43,338 bases of DNA, from positions 1 to 43,338 of the forward strand of contig JAQXLU010000103.1 of NCBI GenBank assembly GCA_029012285.1, given 5' to 3'. Below, piece by piece: positions 7,701-19,139 of the stretch (within the stretch, counting starts at the first letter, position 1; every line of letters starts with the position of its first letter). Both the position numbers and the translations under genes were made by a program. The notes beneath the pieces are model-generated. The model ran no database searches and was not told the DNA's origin. It was given only the letters and a program-made list of their open reading frames with translations. Source of the stretch: Clostridiales bacterium. GTDB lineage: Bacteria; Bacillota; Clostridia; Christensenellales; Aristaeellaceae.

Positions 7701-9198
7701 CGGGCGCAACCTGGGCAAGGATGGCTTCGACATCCCCTTTGAGGTGTTCCTGGGCTTTGAGGGCGACAAGGTGCCCGATATTGACCTCAACTTCTCCGGC
7801 GAATATCAGAACCGCGCCCACCATTATGTGGAGGAGCTCTTCGGCAAGGATCACGTGTTCCGCGCCGGCACGATCTCCGGCTTGGCGGAAAAGACCGCCT
7901 ACGGCTATGTGGCCAAGTACTTTGAGGAGCGCGGCATCCAGGTGGGCAACACGGAGAAGGAACGGCTGGCAGCGGGCTGCGAGGGCGTGAAAAAGACCAC
8001 CGGCCAGCATCCGGGCGGCATGGTCGTCGTGCCCAAGGAGTACGACATCTGCCAGTTCACCGCCGTGCAGCACCCGGCGGACGACCTGGAATCCGACTTC
8101 ACCACCACCCACTTCGACTTCAACTCCATGCACGACATCCTGGTCAAGCTGGACTGCCTGGGGCATGTCGACCCGACGGTTTTGCACATGCTGGCGGAAA
8201 TCACCGACACCCCCACCGAGGCCGTCCCGCTGGACGACAAGCCGGTGCGCTCCCTCTTTTCCTCCCCCGAGGCGCTGGGGGTCACGGCGGAGGACATCGA
8301 CTGCTCCACCGGTACGCTGGGCATCCCGGAATTCGGCACCGCCTTCGTCCGCGGCATGCTGGATGATACCAAGCCCTCCACCATGGAGGAGCTGGTGCGC
8401 ATCTCCGGTTTGAGCCACGGCACGGACGTTTGGCTGGGCAACGCGCAGGATCTGGTGCGCTCCGGCACGGCCAAGCTGAGCGAGTGCGTCTGCTGCCGCG
8501 ACGACATCATGAATTACCTCATCGACAAGGGCGTCGCCCCGAAAATGGCCTTCACCACCATGGAGTCCGTCCGCAAGGGCAAGGGCCTCAAGCCCGAAAT
8601 GGAGCAGGCCATGCTGGACGCCCATGTGCCCGAATGGTTCATGGATTCCTGCAAGAAGATCAAGTACATGTTCCCCAAGGGGCACGCGGTGGCCTACGTC
8701 ATGAGCAGCCTGCGCGTGGCCTGGTACAAGGTGCACCGCCCGCTGGCCTACTACGCGGCCTATTTCACGCTGCGCGGCAAGGGCTTTGACGCCTGCACGA
8801 TGATTGCCGACCCGGACACCATCCGCCAGAAGATTCGCGACATCAAGAATGACCCCAACGCCACGGCGGCGGACGGCGACGCGATGACCTCCCTGGAGCT
8901 GGTGCTGGAAATGAACATGCGCGGCTTTCGGTTTTTGCCGTGCGATTTGTACAAGTCCCATGTGACGCGATTCCTGATGGAGGATGAGAAGTCGCTGCGC
9001 GTACCGTTTACGAGCCTGGGCGGCTTGGGGGAAAGCGTGGCGGAGAGTATTATCAGGGAGAGGGAGAAGGGCCCGTTCCTGTCCATTGAGGATTTGAAGG
9101 ATCGGGCGAAGGTGCCCACGTCGATTATTGAGATGCTGCGCACGCATGGTTCTCTGGAGGGCATGAGCGAAACAAGCCAGGTGAGCATGTTCTTCTAA
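4717..9198 (+). CDS. polC: DNA polymerase III, PolC-type alpha subunit
   Basis: The main replicative DNA polymerase of low-G+C Gram-positives and relatives, with built-in 3'-5' proofreading. The protein has 1493 residues, slightly above the usual 1430-1460. In order: N-terminal domain (1-200); Lys/Glu/Ala-rich linker (200-250); OB fold (about 280-390); PHP domain starting at HMHTNMSTMDAM (near 392); DEDD exonuclease inserted in the PHP domain (VLDFESTGLNTATDRVIEIG near 478); polymerase core with four Cys in CVHC and CPIC (963-990), and the catalytic PDIDLNFSG near residue 1019. The start at 4717 is set by AAAGGAGG eight bases upstream. It is transcribed alone; the 3' side is occupied by a repeat. 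Confidence 0.97.
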   Translation: MSYEDLLGQIYAELPHLKGQLKAPKVVYVRAQDKVYITFESDVLVEEASFLKMERILRRLFPQKPLALRVVSPGLKEDFQENISAYKPVLMDFLKRNYPASVSWMNQIDWRCLDDRIVLTFPDPFSMTYMAKQNVAARLSQAVKDIFSLELPVELTVAGDQEKRLAEIREERAREQAVAITAQELAQRYGGEVSAKKIEPEKKERKAREKKSDAERAEEAARAAAIQEAARKKEEGAAPVPTMTNTAIGKPIMGRAIADRPIEMKELTSDAGLVVVQGDIFKMETKELKGGEMLLVTFAITDYTSSILCKNFFRYRKNQFGRKRNEDEPLPPITEEERRAVMDKVNQIKVGMNVKVRGECMYDNFARELSISVRDMVPMERVERQDTAEEKRIELHMHTNMSTMDAMTPAGDLIKRAIQWGHPAVAITDHGVVQAFPAAFNAVKKQPIKLIPGCEGYMIDEKAVVANPDGRSLDDPIIVLDFESTGLNTATDRVIEIGAVKLVGGTVVDSLSILVNPKTPLKEKIVKLTGITDMMLADKETAETAIPRLMDFIGDAPIAAHNAAFDASLLKSELKRLGRSFSAPVIDTLTLARKMYPDMKSFKLSSVCKQLQVSLKNAHRAVHDATATALCLAKMLKALQEEKGFTTVADLNQLKGGAIGESYHVILLVKTQSGLVNLNRLVTIGHLDYFRRRPHMPKQKIQELREGLIIGSACEAGELFQAVLANEPWEKLKEIASWYDYLEIQPIGNNYFMVREGRIPDEEGLRDLNRIIVKLGEELGIPVVATGDVHFLDPHHAKNRAIIQAGMGYEDADNQAPLYFKTTDEMLEEFAYLGPEKCHEVVIDNPRRIADQVEKLQLFPIHPKGEDTFQPLWEDAADNIQSMTWSRAKEMYGEELPEIVTARIEKELKSIIGYGFATLYNIAQKLVKKSNDDGYLVGSRGSVGSSFVAHMCGITEVNALPPHYRCVHCRKGFFDVDKATYKMGVDLPDRDCPICGRNLGKDGFDIPFEVFLGFEGDKVPDIDLNFSGEYQNRAHHYVEELFGKDHVFRAGTISGLAEKTAYGYVAKYFEERGIQVGNTEKERLAAGCEGVKKTTGQHPGGMVVVPKEYDICQFTAVQHPADDLESDFTTTHFDFNSMHDILVKLDCLGHVDPTVLHMLAEITDTPTEAVPLDDKPVRSLFSSPEALGVTAEDIDCSTGTLGIPEFGTAFVRGMLDDTKPSTMEELVRISGLSHGTDVWLGNAQDLVRSGTAKLSECVCCRDDIMNYLIDKGVAPKMAFTTMESVRKGKGLKPEMEQAMLDAHVPEWFMDSCKKIKYMFPKGHAVAYVMSSLRVAWYKVHRPLAYYAAYFTLRGKGFDACTMIADPDTIRQKIRDIKNDPNATAADGDAMTSLELVLEMNMRGFRFLPCDLYKSHVTRFLMEDEKSLRVPFTSLGGLGESVAESIIREREKGPFLSIEDLKDRAKVPTSIIEMLRTHGSLEGMSETSQVSMFF

Positions 9199-9205
9199 CC
9201 TCCCC

Positions 9206-9394
9206 CTCGCGAAGCGAAAAAAGGGCAAGGAGCCGTTCAACATCACTTGATGCTTTGCCTTCGGCACCTGCCCACTGGGCAGCCGCATCTGCACGATGCC
9301 CTCCCCGTCGGAGACCCCGGTCTGCAGCCCGAAAACGCTCCGCGCGCTTTCGCGAATCCACAGACTCGCGAAACAGCCCACCCAGCCCCACAAG
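9206..9394. repeat. Modular palindromic repeat family 2, copy 1
   Basis: Starts CTCGCGAAGCGAAAA eight bases after the polC stop codon. It contains a module shared with copy 2 (AACATCACTTGATGCTTTGC, CTGCCCACTGGGCAGCCGC) and ends with the family signature: a hairpin of TTCGCGAATC and GACTCGCGAA, then ACAGCCCACCCAGCCCC. No gene is seen in 9199-9583. Confidence 0.75.
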
Positions 9395-9467
9395 AACCCG
9401 ACACAGCTCCATACTCCCGCAAGGTGGATGGGAGCCACATAGCGCCATGACAGCTGGCGCAAGGTTA

Positions 9468-9572
9468 CCCCTCAGTCGCCTTACGGCGCCTGAGGGAGTA
9501 TCCCTCCGAGTGCCGACGGAATTTGCTCCCCATGGATATGCACCCAAAAGCGCCCTCCCCCTTTCGGGAAAG
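9468..9572. repeat. Palindromic repeat family 1, copy B (degenerate)
   Basis: Begins CCCTCAGTCGCC followed by TTACGGCGCCTGAGGGAG, and later shows CAAAAGCGCCCTCCCC, like the core of copy A. The far terminal repeat is not recognisable, so this copy is eroded. It lies directly 3' of purB. Confidence 0.55.
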
Positions 9573-9583
9573 GACGCGATTGG

Positions 9584-10999
9584 TCACAGATTGATTTGGG
9601 CGCTATCGCCCTTTACGCCAGAAAGGAGTGGACGCACCTTGCTGAGCAGCGCGGTTACCTGCTCGGGGCAGCGGCCGATGTACTTTTCCGGGGTGAGCAG
9701 CTCGGACATTTCCTCCTCGGTCATGCCGAAGGCGGGCTCCTCCTCCAGCAGGGACAGGAGATTGCAGGGCAGGCCCTCCTTCATGCGGGCGGTGGCCTCC
9801 ATGGAGCAGCGGCGAATCACCTCGTGCAGCTCCTGGCGGTTGCCGCCCCGCTTGACGGCCTCCATCAGCAGGTTCTCCGTGGCGATGAAGGGCAGGTACT
9901 CCCGCACGGTGCGCTCGATGATCTTCTCATTCACCCGCAGTCCGTCGGTGACGTTCTGTGCCAGGCGGAGGATCGCATCGGCGCACAGGAAGCCCTCAGG
10001 CATAGAAATGCGGCGATTGGCGCTGTCGTCCAGGGTACGCTCCAGCCACTGGGTGGAGGCGGTCATGGCGGCGTTGGAAGCATCCGCCATCAGGTAGCGC
10101 GCCAGGGAGCAGATGCGCTCCGAGCGCATGGGGTTGCGCTTGTATGCCATGGCGGAGGAACCGATCTGGTTCTTCTCGAAGGGCTCCTCAAGCTGGCGGT
10201 CGTGCTGCAGGAGGCGGATGTCATTGGCCATGCGGTAGCAGCTCTGGGCGATGGAGGACAGCGCGTTGAGGATGCGGCTGTCCAGCTTGCGCGGATAGGT
10301 CTGCCCGCACACGTCGAAGCAGCGCTCAAAGCCGAAATCCGCCGCTATCAGACGGTTCATCTCGTCGATTTTGGCCGTGTCGCCCTCAAAGAGCTCGACA
10401 AAGCTGGCCTCCGTGCCGGTGGTGCCCCGGCAGCCCAGGAAACGCAGCTGGGAGAGGGCAAAGTCGATTTCCTCCAGGTCGGTCAGGAAGTCCTGCATCC
10501 ACAGCGTGGCGCGCTTGCCCACCGTCACCAGCTGCGCCGGCTGATAGTGGGTGTAGCCCAGGGTCGGCAGGGCCTTGTATTTGTCAGCGAAATCCGCCAG
10601 GTTGGCGATCACCTTCAGCAGCTCGCCCCGCAGATAGCGCAGCGCGTCCCGGTAGAGGATCACGTCCGCGTTGTCGGTCACGTAGCAGCTGGTCGCCCCC
10701 AGGTGGATGATGCCCGCCGCGCCGGGGGCTACCTGGCCGTAGGCGTAGACATGGGCCATCACGTCATGGCGGACTTCCTTTTCGCGCTGGGCGGCGCAGT
10801 CAAAGTCGATGTCCGTCACATGGGCGGCAAGCTCGGCCACCTGGGCCTGAGTTACAGGCAGACCCAGGGCATGCTCCGCCCGGGCCAGCGAAACCCACAG
10901 CTGCCGCCAGGTTTCGATGCGCTTCTGCGCGGAAAACAGGTGCAGCATGTACTTGGACGCATACCGGGAGGATAGGGGGGATTCGTACTGGTCAATCAT
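9584..10999 (-). CDS. purB: Adenylosuccinate lyase
   Basis: Splits SAICAR to AICAR in purine synthesis and adenylosuccinate to AMP, releasing fumarate each time. The 471-residue protein shows the fumarase/aspartase-superfamily signature GSSAMAYKRNPMRSE (about residues 285-300), with the flexible loop serines. HLGATSCYVTDNAD and the TLGYTHYQPAQ histidine region are also seen. The start at 10999 (MIDQYESPL) follows GAAAGG; a longer in-frame start would lie inside unlike sequence. It is the last gene of the pur operon, but a 180-base palindromic repeat separates it from purA, so expression may partly depend on read-through past that structure. Confidence 0.95.
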   Translation of the reverse strand: MIDQYESPLSSRYASKYMLHLFSAQKRIETWRQLWVSLARAEHALGLPVTQAQVAELAAHVTDIDFDCAAQREKEVRHDVMAHVYAYGQVAPGAAGIIHLGATSCYVTDNADVILYRDALRYLRGELLKVIANLADFADKYKALPTLGYTHYQPAQLVTVGKRATLWMQDFLTDLEEIDFALSQLRFLGCRGTTGTEASFVELFEGDTAKIDEMNRLIAADFGFERCFDVCGQTYPRKLDSRILNALSSIAQSCYRMANDIRLLQHDRQLEEPFEKNQIGSSAMAYKRNPMRSERICSLARYLMADASNAAMTASTQWLERTLDDSANRRISMPEGFLCADAILRLAQNVTDGLRVNEKIIERTVREYLPFIATENLLMEAVKRGGNRQELHEVIRRCSMEATARMKEGLPCNLLSLLEEEPAFGMTEEEMSELLTPEKYIGRCPEQVTALLSKVRPLLSGVKGDSAQINL

Positions 11000-11040
11000 C
11001 GTTGTCAACCTTTCTATGGAGGGGAACGCCCTCGGTGGAA

Positions 11041-11220
11041 CTCCCTCAGTCAGCCGCAATCGGCTACCAGCTCCCTCGGGGAACTCCCTCAGTCAGCCGC
11101 AAACGGCTGCCAGCTCCCTCGGGGAGGGAGCCTTTTGGCTGGCTTCCTTATTGCGGTCTGGAGAACAGAAACCAAGGCTCCCTCCGGGAGGGAGCTGTCG
11201 CCTTTAGGCGACTGAGGGAG
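11041..11220. repeat. Palindromic repeat family 1, copy C (most complete)
   Basis: Terminal inverted repeats CTCCCTCAGTC and GACTGAGGGAG bound a 180-base element. The left side contains a tandem duplication of 43 bases (11039-11081 and 11082-11124, three differences at most). The core GGGAGCCTTTTGGCTGGC is the reverse complement of the core of copy A. It has no coding capacity, like a MITE. It is inserted in the middle of the purine operon between purA and purB. Confidence 0.85.
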
Positions 11221-11273
11221 AATGCGCGACAAACACCCTCCGTCAGCTCCTTCAAAAAGACGTGTTTACTGGC

Positions 11274-12551
11274 TTACCACCGCCGGATGTAGGCATCCCG
11301 TTCCGCGCCCACGGACACATAGCGAATCGGGCAGCCGATGGCATTTTCCACATATTCCACATAGGCGCGGGCCTGAGCAGGCAGCTCCTCCCAGGTACGC
11401 ACGCCGGAAATATCCTTCTGCCAGCCCTCCATATAGGTCAGGATAGGCTTCGCGTCCGCCAGCGCGACGGGGAAGGGGAAGCTGTCAGTGGCCTTGCCGT
11501 CCACCTCATACTGGGTGCACACCGGAATCTTCTTCATCGTGGAAAGCACGTCCAGCTTGGTCAGGGCGATTTCCGTCGCGCCCTGTACCTGTACGCCGTA
11601 GCGGGTGGCAACGAGGTCAATCGGGCCGACGCGGCGGGGACGGCCGGTTTTCGCGCCGTATTCCGCGCCCGCCTCGCGCAGCTGCTCCGCCTCCGGGCCG
11701 AACATCTCGCACACGAAGGGCCCCTCGCCCACGCAGGTGGAATAAGCCTTCACCACGCCCACCACGCGGCCGATTTTTGCCGAGGGCAGTCCGCTGCCGA
11801 TGGGCGCGAAGGCTGCCGTGGTGTTGGAGGAGGTGGTGTAGGGGTGAATGCCGTAGTCCAGGTCGCGCAGTGCGCCCAGCTGGGCCTCAAAGAGGATGGA
11901 CTTGCCCTCTGCCTGGGCCTGACGCAGCAGCGCGCCCGTGTCGCACACAAAGGGCTTGATCTTCTCGCAGTAGTTCGCCAGCCAGGCGTCGATTTCCTCC
12001 ATGGTGATGGGGGCGGCGCCGTATACCCGATTCAGGGTGAGGTTCTTCCATTCCAGCAGGTCGCTCAGGTGGGCGCGCAGGTGCTCGGGATAGAAGAGCT
12101 CGCCCGCCAGCACGGTCTTTTTGGCGTACTTGTCGGCATAGAAGGGTGCGATGCCCTGCTTGGTGGAGCCGAACTGCTTGTCCGCCAGGCGCTTTTCCTC
12201 CAATTCGTCCAGCATGCGGTGCCAGGGCAGCAGCAACGACGCCCGGTCGCTGATGCGCAGCTTGTCGGGGGTGATCGCCACGCCCTGGGCGGTCACCTGC
12301 TCCATTTCCTTCCACAGGTTTTCCGGGTCAAGGGCCACGCCGTTGCCCAGGATGTTCATCACGCCCGAGCGGAATACCCCCGAGGGCAGCAGGTGCAGCG
12401 CGAATTTGCCATACTCGTTGATGACGGTATGCCCCGCGTTGCCGCCGCCCTGGTAGCGAACCACCACGTCGTAGTCCTCTGTGAGCAGATCGACCATGCG
12501 GCCCTTGCCCTCATCGCCCCAGTTGATGCCCACGATTGCACAATGTTCCAT
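11274..12551 (-). CDS. purA: Adenylosuccinate synthetase
   Basis: Joins IMP and aspartate with GTP to make adenylosuccinate, the first step from IMP to AMP. The 425-residue length is typical. The N-terminal phosphate loop reads GINWGDEGKGR (residues 8-18), where the family usually ends GKGK. GGGNAGHTV follows near residue 36, and the C-terminal region carries GRPRRVGPIDLVATRY. The start codon lies 13 bases after the carB stop. Together with purB, in the same operon, it gives the complete IMP to AMP branch. Confidence 0.96.
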   Translation of the reverse strand: MEHCAIVGINWGDEGKGRMVDLLTEDYDVVVRYQGGGNAGHTVINEYGKFALHLLPSGVFRSGVMNILGNGVALDPENLWKEMEQVTAQGVAITPDKLRISDRASLLLPWHRMLDELEEKRLADKQFGSTKQGIAPFYADKYAKKTVLAGELFYPEHLRAHLSDLLEWKNLTLNRVYGAAPITMEEIDAWLANYCEKIKPFVCDTGALLRQAQAEGKSILFEAQLGALRDLDYGIHPYTTSSNTTAAFAPIGSGLPSAKIGRVVGVVKAYSTCVGEGPFVCEMFGPEAEQLREAGAEYGAKTGRPRRVGPIDLVATRYGVQVQGATEIALTKLDVLSTMKKIPVCTQYEVDGKATDSFPFPVALADAKPILTYMEGWQKDISGVRTWEELPAQARAYVEYVENAIGCPIRYVSVGAERDAYIRRW

Positions 12552-12564
12552 ATCCTACGCCCCT

Positions 12565-15500
12565 TTACGCATTGATGGTTGAGATGCTGGGCACCACGTC
12601 CTCCAGCACGTCCAGGAGGATGCGCACCGTATCCAGCGAGGTAAAGATGGTCACGCCGTTTTCCACCGCGCACCGGCGGATGGCCACGCCGTCCTCATAG
12701 TGCACGCCGGAGAGGATGGCGCGGGTGTTGATGATGTAGCTGACATACCCCGCACGGATGGAGTGGAGGATCTCGTCGCTCCCCTCGGAGAGCTTGCCCC
12801 GGATGCGCGTGCGGATGCCGTGCTGCTTGAGGTAATTCGCCGTGCCGATGGTGGCCTCGATGTTGAAGCCCAGTTCGTAGAAGCGGCGCACCAGGGGGAG
12901 GGCCTCCTCCTTGTCCTCGTCCGCCAGGGTCACGATGACCGTGCCGTACTGCTTCATCTTCACGCCCGAGGCCTGCAGCGCCTTGTACAGCGCCCGGTGC
13001 AGGCTGTCGTCATAGCCGATGGCCTCGCCCGTGGATTTCATCTCCGGGGAGAGGTAGGCGTCCATGCCGTCCAGCTTGGCGAAGGAGAACGCCGGCGCCT
13101 TGACGTAGAAGCGCTTGCGGTCCGCCGGGCGCATGTCGGTGATCCCCTGATCCCGCAGGGACTGGCCCAGCATCACCCTGGTGGCGATGGACACCAGCGG
13201 GTAGCCCGTCGATTTGGACAGGAAGGGCACGCTGCGGCTGGCCCGCGGGTTCACCTCGATGATGAACACATGGTCCTCCCCATCCACGATGAACTGGATG
13301 TTGAACAGCCCCACGATGCCCACGCCCAGGCCGAGCCGGGTGGTATAATCGGCAATGGTGTCCCGCACCTTTTCAGAAATGCTGATGGGCGGGTAGATGC
13401 TGGTGGAGTCGCCGGAATGTACGCCGGTGCGTTCCACCAGCTCCATGATGCCGGGGAGGAACACCTCCTTGCCGTCGCAGATGGCGTCCACCTCAACCTC
13501 CTTGCCGATGTGGTATTTGTCCACCAGCACGGGCTTGTCCGCGTCCACCTCCACGGCGGTTTTGAGGTAGTGGCGCAGCATTTTCTCGTTGGCAACGATT
13601 TCCATCGCCCGTCCGCCCAGCACGAAGCTGGGCCGCACCAGCACCGGGTAGCCCAGCCGGGCCGCGGCCTTCACGCCGTCCTCCACGTTGGTGACGGCCT
13701 CCCCCGCCGGATGGGGGATGTGCAGCGAGAGCAGCACCTGCTCAAAGGCGTTGCGGTCCTCGGCCCGGTCGATGGCCTCGCAGTCCGTGCCGATGAGCTT
13801 CACGCCCCGCGCGCTCAGCCCGGCAGCCAGGTTCACGGCGGTCTGGCCGCCCAGGGTGGCAATCACGCCCAGGGGCTGCTCCATCTCGACGATGTTGGTC
13901 ACATCCTCCAGGGTCAGCGGCTCAAAGTAGAGCTTGTCGGCGGTGGTGTAGTCGGTGGAGACGGTCTCCGGGTTGTTGTTGATGACGATGGCCTCATACC
14001 CCGCCTCGCGGATGGCCCGGACGGCATGGACGGTGGAGTAGTCAAACTCCACGCCCTGCCCGATGCGGATGGGCCCCGAGCCCAGGACGATCACCTTCTG
14101 GCGGTCGGACACGATGGACTCGTTCTCCGTCTCGTAGGTGGAGTAGAAATAGGGCACATAGCTGTCGAACTCGCCTGCGCAGGTGTCGATCATCTTGTAC
14201 ACCGGGCGGATGGCATGCGCCTTGCGCAGCTGGTACACATCGTCCTCGGTCATGTGCCAGAGGGTGCCGATGTACTTGTCCGAAAAGCCCATGCGCTTGG
14301 CCTGGCGCAGCAATGCCGCGTCGCCGGGCGCGGCCTCCATCTCCCTTTCAAAATCGACGATGTGCTTGATCTTGTCCAGGAAGAACATGTCGATCTGGGT
14401 GATGTTGCAAATGCGGCTGTGGTCAACGCCCTGCCACATCAGCTGGGCGATGGCGTAGATGCGGTCGTCCGTGCCCTCGCGGATGTAGTCCATCAGCTGC
14501 TCGGTGGTCATGTTCCTGGTGTCGAACTTGGGGCTGTGCAAATGGCAGTAGCCGCTCTCCAGGGAGCGGATGGCCTTGAGCAGGCTTTCCTCCATCGTGC
14601 GGCCGACGCTCATCACCTCGCCCGTGGCCTTCATCTGGGTGGACAGCCGGTTAGAGGCCAGGGTGAACTTGTCAAAGGGGAAGCGGGGGAGCTTCGTTAC
14701 CACATAATCGAGGGAGGGCTCGAAGCAGGCGGGGGTGTTGGCCAGCATGATTTCGTCCAGGTTCATGCCCACGGCGATCTTTGCCGACACCCGGGCGATG
14801 GGATAGCCGCTGGCCTTGCTCGCCAGCGCGGAGGAGCGGCTGACCCGGGGGTTGACCTCAATCACATAATACCGGAAGGACTGGGGGTCAAGGGCAAACT
14901 GCACGTTGCAGCCGCCCTTCACGCCCAGGGCGCGGATGATCTTCAGCGCGCTGTCCCGCAGCATGTGGTATTCCTTGTTGGTGAGGGTCTGGCAGGGGGC
15001 CACCACGATGGAATCCCCCGTGTGGATGCCCACCGGGTCCAGGTTCTCCATCGAGCAGACGGTGATGGCGGTGTCGTTGGCGTCCCGCATGACCTCAAAC
15101 TCGATCTCCTTGTAGCCCTTGATGCTCTTTTCCACCAGCACCTGATGCACCGGGGAGAGCGCCAGGGCGTTTTTCATCATCGCGCGCAGCTCGTTTTCGT
15201 CCCCCGCGAAGCCGCCACCCGTGCCGCCCAGGGTGAAGGCGGGCCGCAGGATGACCGGGTAGCCGATTTCCTCTGCCACCGTCACCGCTTCTTCGATGGA
15301 ATAGGTGATGCGGGAGGGCGCGACCGGCTCACCGATGCGCTGGCACAGCTCCTTGAACTTTTCCCGATCCTCGGCGGTGTCGATGCTTTCCGCGTCCGTG
15401 CCCAGCAGCTCAATCTCGCATTCGTCCAGCACGCCCTTGCGGGCCAGCTGCATGGCCAGGTTGAGGCCGGTCTGTCCGCCGATGCCGGGGACGATGGCAT

Positions 15501-15750
15501 CCGGGCGCTCATAGCGGCAGATGCGGGCCACGTATTCGAGGGTGAGCGGCTCCATGTAGACCTTGTCTGCCACGGAGGTATCGGTCATGATGGTGGCCGG
15601 GTTGGAGTTGACCAGGATGACCTCGTAGCCCTCCTCCCGCAATGCCAGGCAGGCCTGCGTGCCCGCGTAGTCGAACTCGGCAGCCTGCCCGATCACGATG
15701 GGGCCGGAGCCGATCACCATCACCTTGTGGATGTCCGTGCGCTTAGGCAT
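12565..15750 (-). CDS. carB: Carbamoyl phosphate synthase large subunit
   Basis: Makes carbamoyl phosphate from bicarbonate, ammonia and two ATP for pyrimidine and arginine synthesis. The 1061-residue protein has the usual duplicated build. The first ATP-grasp half begins [20 protein letters not shown], the second begins [20 protein letters not shown] near residue 550. A C-terminal MGS-like allosteric domain (from about residue 930) has a glycine-rich [12 protein letters not shown] stretch. Its start overlaps the carA stop by eight bases, which fits coupled synthesis of the two subunits in equal amounts. It is embedded between purine genes. Confidence 0.97.
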   Translation of the reverse strand: MPKRTDIHKVMVIGSGPIVIGQAAEFDYAGTQACLALREEGYEVILVNSNPATIMTDTSVADKVYMEPLTLEYVARICRYERPDAIVPGIGGQTGLNLAMQLARKGVLDECEIELLGTDAESIDTAEDREKFKELCQRIGEPVAPSRITYSIEEAVTVAEEIGYPVILRPAFTLGGTGGGFAGDENELRAMMKNALALSPVHQVLVEKSIKGYKEIEFEVMRDANDTAITVCSMENLDPVGIHTGDSIVVAPCQTLTNKEYHMLRDSALKIIRALGVKGGCNVQFALDPQSFRYYVIEVNPRVSRSSALASKASGYPIARVSAKIAVGMNLDEIMLANTPACFEPSLDYVVTKLPRFPFDKFTLASNRLSTQMKATGEVMSVGRTMEESLLKAIRSLESGYCHLHSPKFDTRNMTTEQLMDYIREGTDDRIYAIAQLMWQGVDHSRICNITQIDMFFLDKIKHIVDFEREMEAAPGDAALLRQAKRMGFSDKYIGTLWHMTEDDVYQLRKAHAIRPVYKMIDTCAGEFDSYVPYFYSTYETENESIVSDRQKVIVLGSGPIRIGQGVEFDYSTVHAVRAIREAGYEAIVINNNPETVSTDYTTADKLYFEPLTLEDVTNIVEMEQPLGVIATLGGQTAVNLAAGLSARGVKLIGTDCEAIDRAEDRNAFEQVLLSLHIPHPAGEAVTNVEDGVKAAARLGYPVLVRPSFVLGGRAMEIVANEKMLRHYLKTAVEVDADKPVLVDKYHIGKEVEVDAICDGKEVFLPGIMELVERTGVHSGDSTSIYPPISISEKVRDTIADYTTRLGLGVGIVGLFNIQFIVDGEDHVFIIEVNPRASRSVPFLSKSTGYPLVSIATRVMLGQSLRDQGITDMRPADRKRFYVKAPAFSFAKLDGMDAYLSPEMKSTGEAIGYDDSLHRALYKALQASGVKMKQYGTVIVTLADEDKEEALPLVRRFYELGFNIEATIGTANYLKQHGIRTRIRGKLSEGSDEILHSIRAGYVSYIINTRAILSGVHYEDGVAIRRCAVENGVTIFTSLDTVRILLDVLEDVVPSISTINA

Positions 15751-16837
15751 GCTGCTTCGCCTCCTCCATCATGGCAATGAAACGGTCAAAGAGGTGGGGA
15801 CTGTCCTGCGGGCCGGGGGCGCTTTCGGGGTGGTACTGCACGCTGAAGACCCGCTCTGCGGGGCAGGACAGGCCCTCCACCGTGCCGTCGAGCAGGTTCA
15901 CATGGGTCAGGGTCAGGCCGGTGCCGGCAAGGCTGTCCAGATCCACGGCGTAGGAGTGATTCTGGCTGGTCATTTCAATGTGCCCGGTGGACAGATCCTT
16001 CACCGGATGGTTGCCGCCCCGATGCCCGAACTTGAGCTTGTAGGTTTTCGCCCCATAGGCCAGGGCGATCATCTGATGCCCCAGGCAGATGCCGAACATG
16101 GGGAATCTCCCCCGCAGCGCGCGGATGAGCGCCACCACGCCCTGCACGTCCTCCGGGTCGCCCGGGCCGTTGGAGAGGAACACTCCGTCCGGGTTCATGA
16201 AGGCGATCTCCTCGGCGGAGATCGTGGGGGGCACAATGGTCACGTTGCAGGCGCGGGCGTTGAGGCTGCGCACGATGTTGAGCTTCATGCCGCAGTCCAC
16301 CGCCACCACGTTATAGCGGGGGTTGGCGGTGCGGCTGTACCAGCGCTTGCGGCAGCTGACGCGGCTGACCTGGTCATGGGGGACGGGGGTATTGGCGATG
16401 ATGCGCAGCGCCTCGTCCACGGGGGTGGCGATGTCCGTGAGGATGGCCCGGCGGCTGCCCTTATCCCGGATGGAACGGGTCAGCATGCGGGTATCCACGC
16501 CAGTCAGGCCCGGGATGCCGTTTTCCTCCAGCAGCTCATGCAGGGTTCTGGTGGCGCGGAAGTTGGAGGGCATATCGTTGTAGTCCCGCACGATCAGCCC
16601 GGACAGCGCCGGCCCACGGCTTTCAAAGTCCTCGTCGGTGATGCCGTAGTTGCCGATGAGCGGGTAGGTCATCACCACAAACTGATCGGTGTAGCTGGGG
16701 TCGCTGACCAGCTCCTGATACCCGGTCATGGAGGTGTTGAACACCGTTTCGCACACCCTTTGCACCTTCGCGCCAAAGCCGTAGCCCGGATAGACGCTGC
16801 CGTCCTCCAGGATCAGCTGCCTGTCAAACTGCTTCAT
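15743..16837 (-). CDS. carA: Carbamoyl phosphate synthase small subunit
   Basis: Glutaminase subunit that hydrolyses glutamine and channels ammonia to CarB. 364 residues, normal length. The C-terminal class I amidotransferase domain contains the nucleophile in [20 protein letters not shown] and the His/Glu partners in [23 protein letters not shown] marks the oxyanion region. The N-terminal CPSase domain starts [20 protein letters not shown]. The start follows an AGGGTCTGGC stretch at usable spacing. It overlaps carB by eight bases and follows purC by 23 bases. Confidence 0.96.
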   Translation of the reverse strand: MKQFDRQLILEDGSVYPGYGFGAKVQRVCETVFNTSMTGYQELVSDPSYTDQFVVMTYPLIGNYGITDEDFESRGPALSGLIVRDYNDMPSNFRATRTLHELLEENGIPGLTGVDTRMLTRSIRDKGSRRAILTDIATPVDEALRIIANTPVPHDQVSRVSCRKRWYSRTANPRYNVVAVDCGMKLNIVRSLNARACNVTIVPPTISAEEIAFMNPDGVFLSNGPGDPEDVQGVVALIRALRGRFPMFGICLGHQMIALAYGAKTYKLKFGHRGGNHPVKDLSTGHIEMTSQNHSYAVDLDSLAGTGLTLTHVNLLDGTVEGLSCPAERVFSVQYHPESAPGPQDSPHLFDRFIAMMEEAKQHA

Positions 16838-16860
16838 GCCAGACCCTCCGTTTTCACGCC

Positions 16861-17574
16861 TTATTTGTGGTCATTGAGCCGCCGCATGATTTCCTGATAC
16901 GCTTCCTCCACGCCGCCCATGTCCCGGCGGAAGCGGTCCTTGTCCAGCTTCTCATGGGTGGCGCTGTCCCACAGCCGGCAGGTGTCGGGGCTGATTTCAT
17001 CCGCCAGGATGATGGTGCCGTCGCTCGTCCGGCCGAAGTCCAGCTTGAAGTCCACCAGCGTCACGCCCGCCTCCGCCCAGAAGGCGCGCAGGAAGTCGTT
17101 CACCGCAAGGGCGTAGCGGCGGATGGTGGCGATTTCCTCCTCCGTTGCCAAACCGATGGCCAGGGCGTGGTCGTCGTTGAGCAGCGGATCGCCCAGCTCG
17201 TCGTTCGTGTAGGAGAACTCCACCGTGGGGCGGGCAAAAACGACGCCCTCCTCCACGCCGTAGCGCTTGGAGAAGGTGCCTGCGGCGATGTTGCGCACAA
17301 TGACCTCCAGGGGCACGATCTGCACGCGGCACACCAGGGTTTCGCGCTCGCTGAGCTCCTGCACATAGTGGGTGGGCACGCCAGCGGCAGCCAGGCGGGC
17401 CATTAGGCGGTTGCTCATCTGGTTGTTGATCACGCCCTTGCCGGTGATGGTGCCCTTCTTCAGCCCGTTGAATGCGGTGGCATCGTCCTTGTAGGAGACG
17501 ATGAGCAGCTCGGGGTCGTCGGTGGCATAGACGCGCTTGGCCTTGCCTTCGTAGAGTTGTTCACGCTTTTCCAT
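16861..17574 (-). CDS. purC: SAICAR synthase
   Basis: Condenses CAIR with aspartate and ATP to give SAICAR, step 8 of purine synthesis. The 237-residue length fits the bacterial enzyme. Seen: the N-terminal nucleotide loop [20 protein letters not shown] (residues 9-28), [11 protein letters not shown], the [18 protein letters not shown] segment and [10 protein letters not shown], followed by [14 protein letters not shown], which binds magnesium-ATP. A strong GGAGG precedes the ATG. It follows guaA after 32 bases in the same operon, and its product is the substrate of PurB at the operon end. Confidence 0.96.
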   Translation of the reverse strand: MEKREQLYEGKAKRVYATDDPELLIVSYKDDATAFNGLKKGTITGKGVINNQMSNRLMARLAAAGVPTHYVQELSERETLVCRVQIVPLEVIVRNIAAGTFSKRYGVEEGVVFARPTVEFSYTNDELGDPLLNDDHALAIGLATEEEIATIRRYALAVNDFLRAFWAEAGVTLVDFKLDFGRTSDGTIILADEISPDTCRLWDSATHEKLDKDRFRRDMGGVEEAYQEIMRRLNDHK

Positions 17575-17606
17575 GGTTCATTCCTCCTGCATCTGTTCGC
17601 TTCTGT

Positions 17607-19135
<1,529 letters not shown>

Positions 19136-19139
<4 letters not shown>

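Noticed and set aside
12700-15780. A very long open frame on the plus strand opposite carB, and similar long frames opposite polC and gltB
   Set aside because: They mirror the real genes in G+C-rich sequence, have His/Gly/Ala/Val-rich composition typical of antisense frames, no family motifs and no ribosome binding sites.
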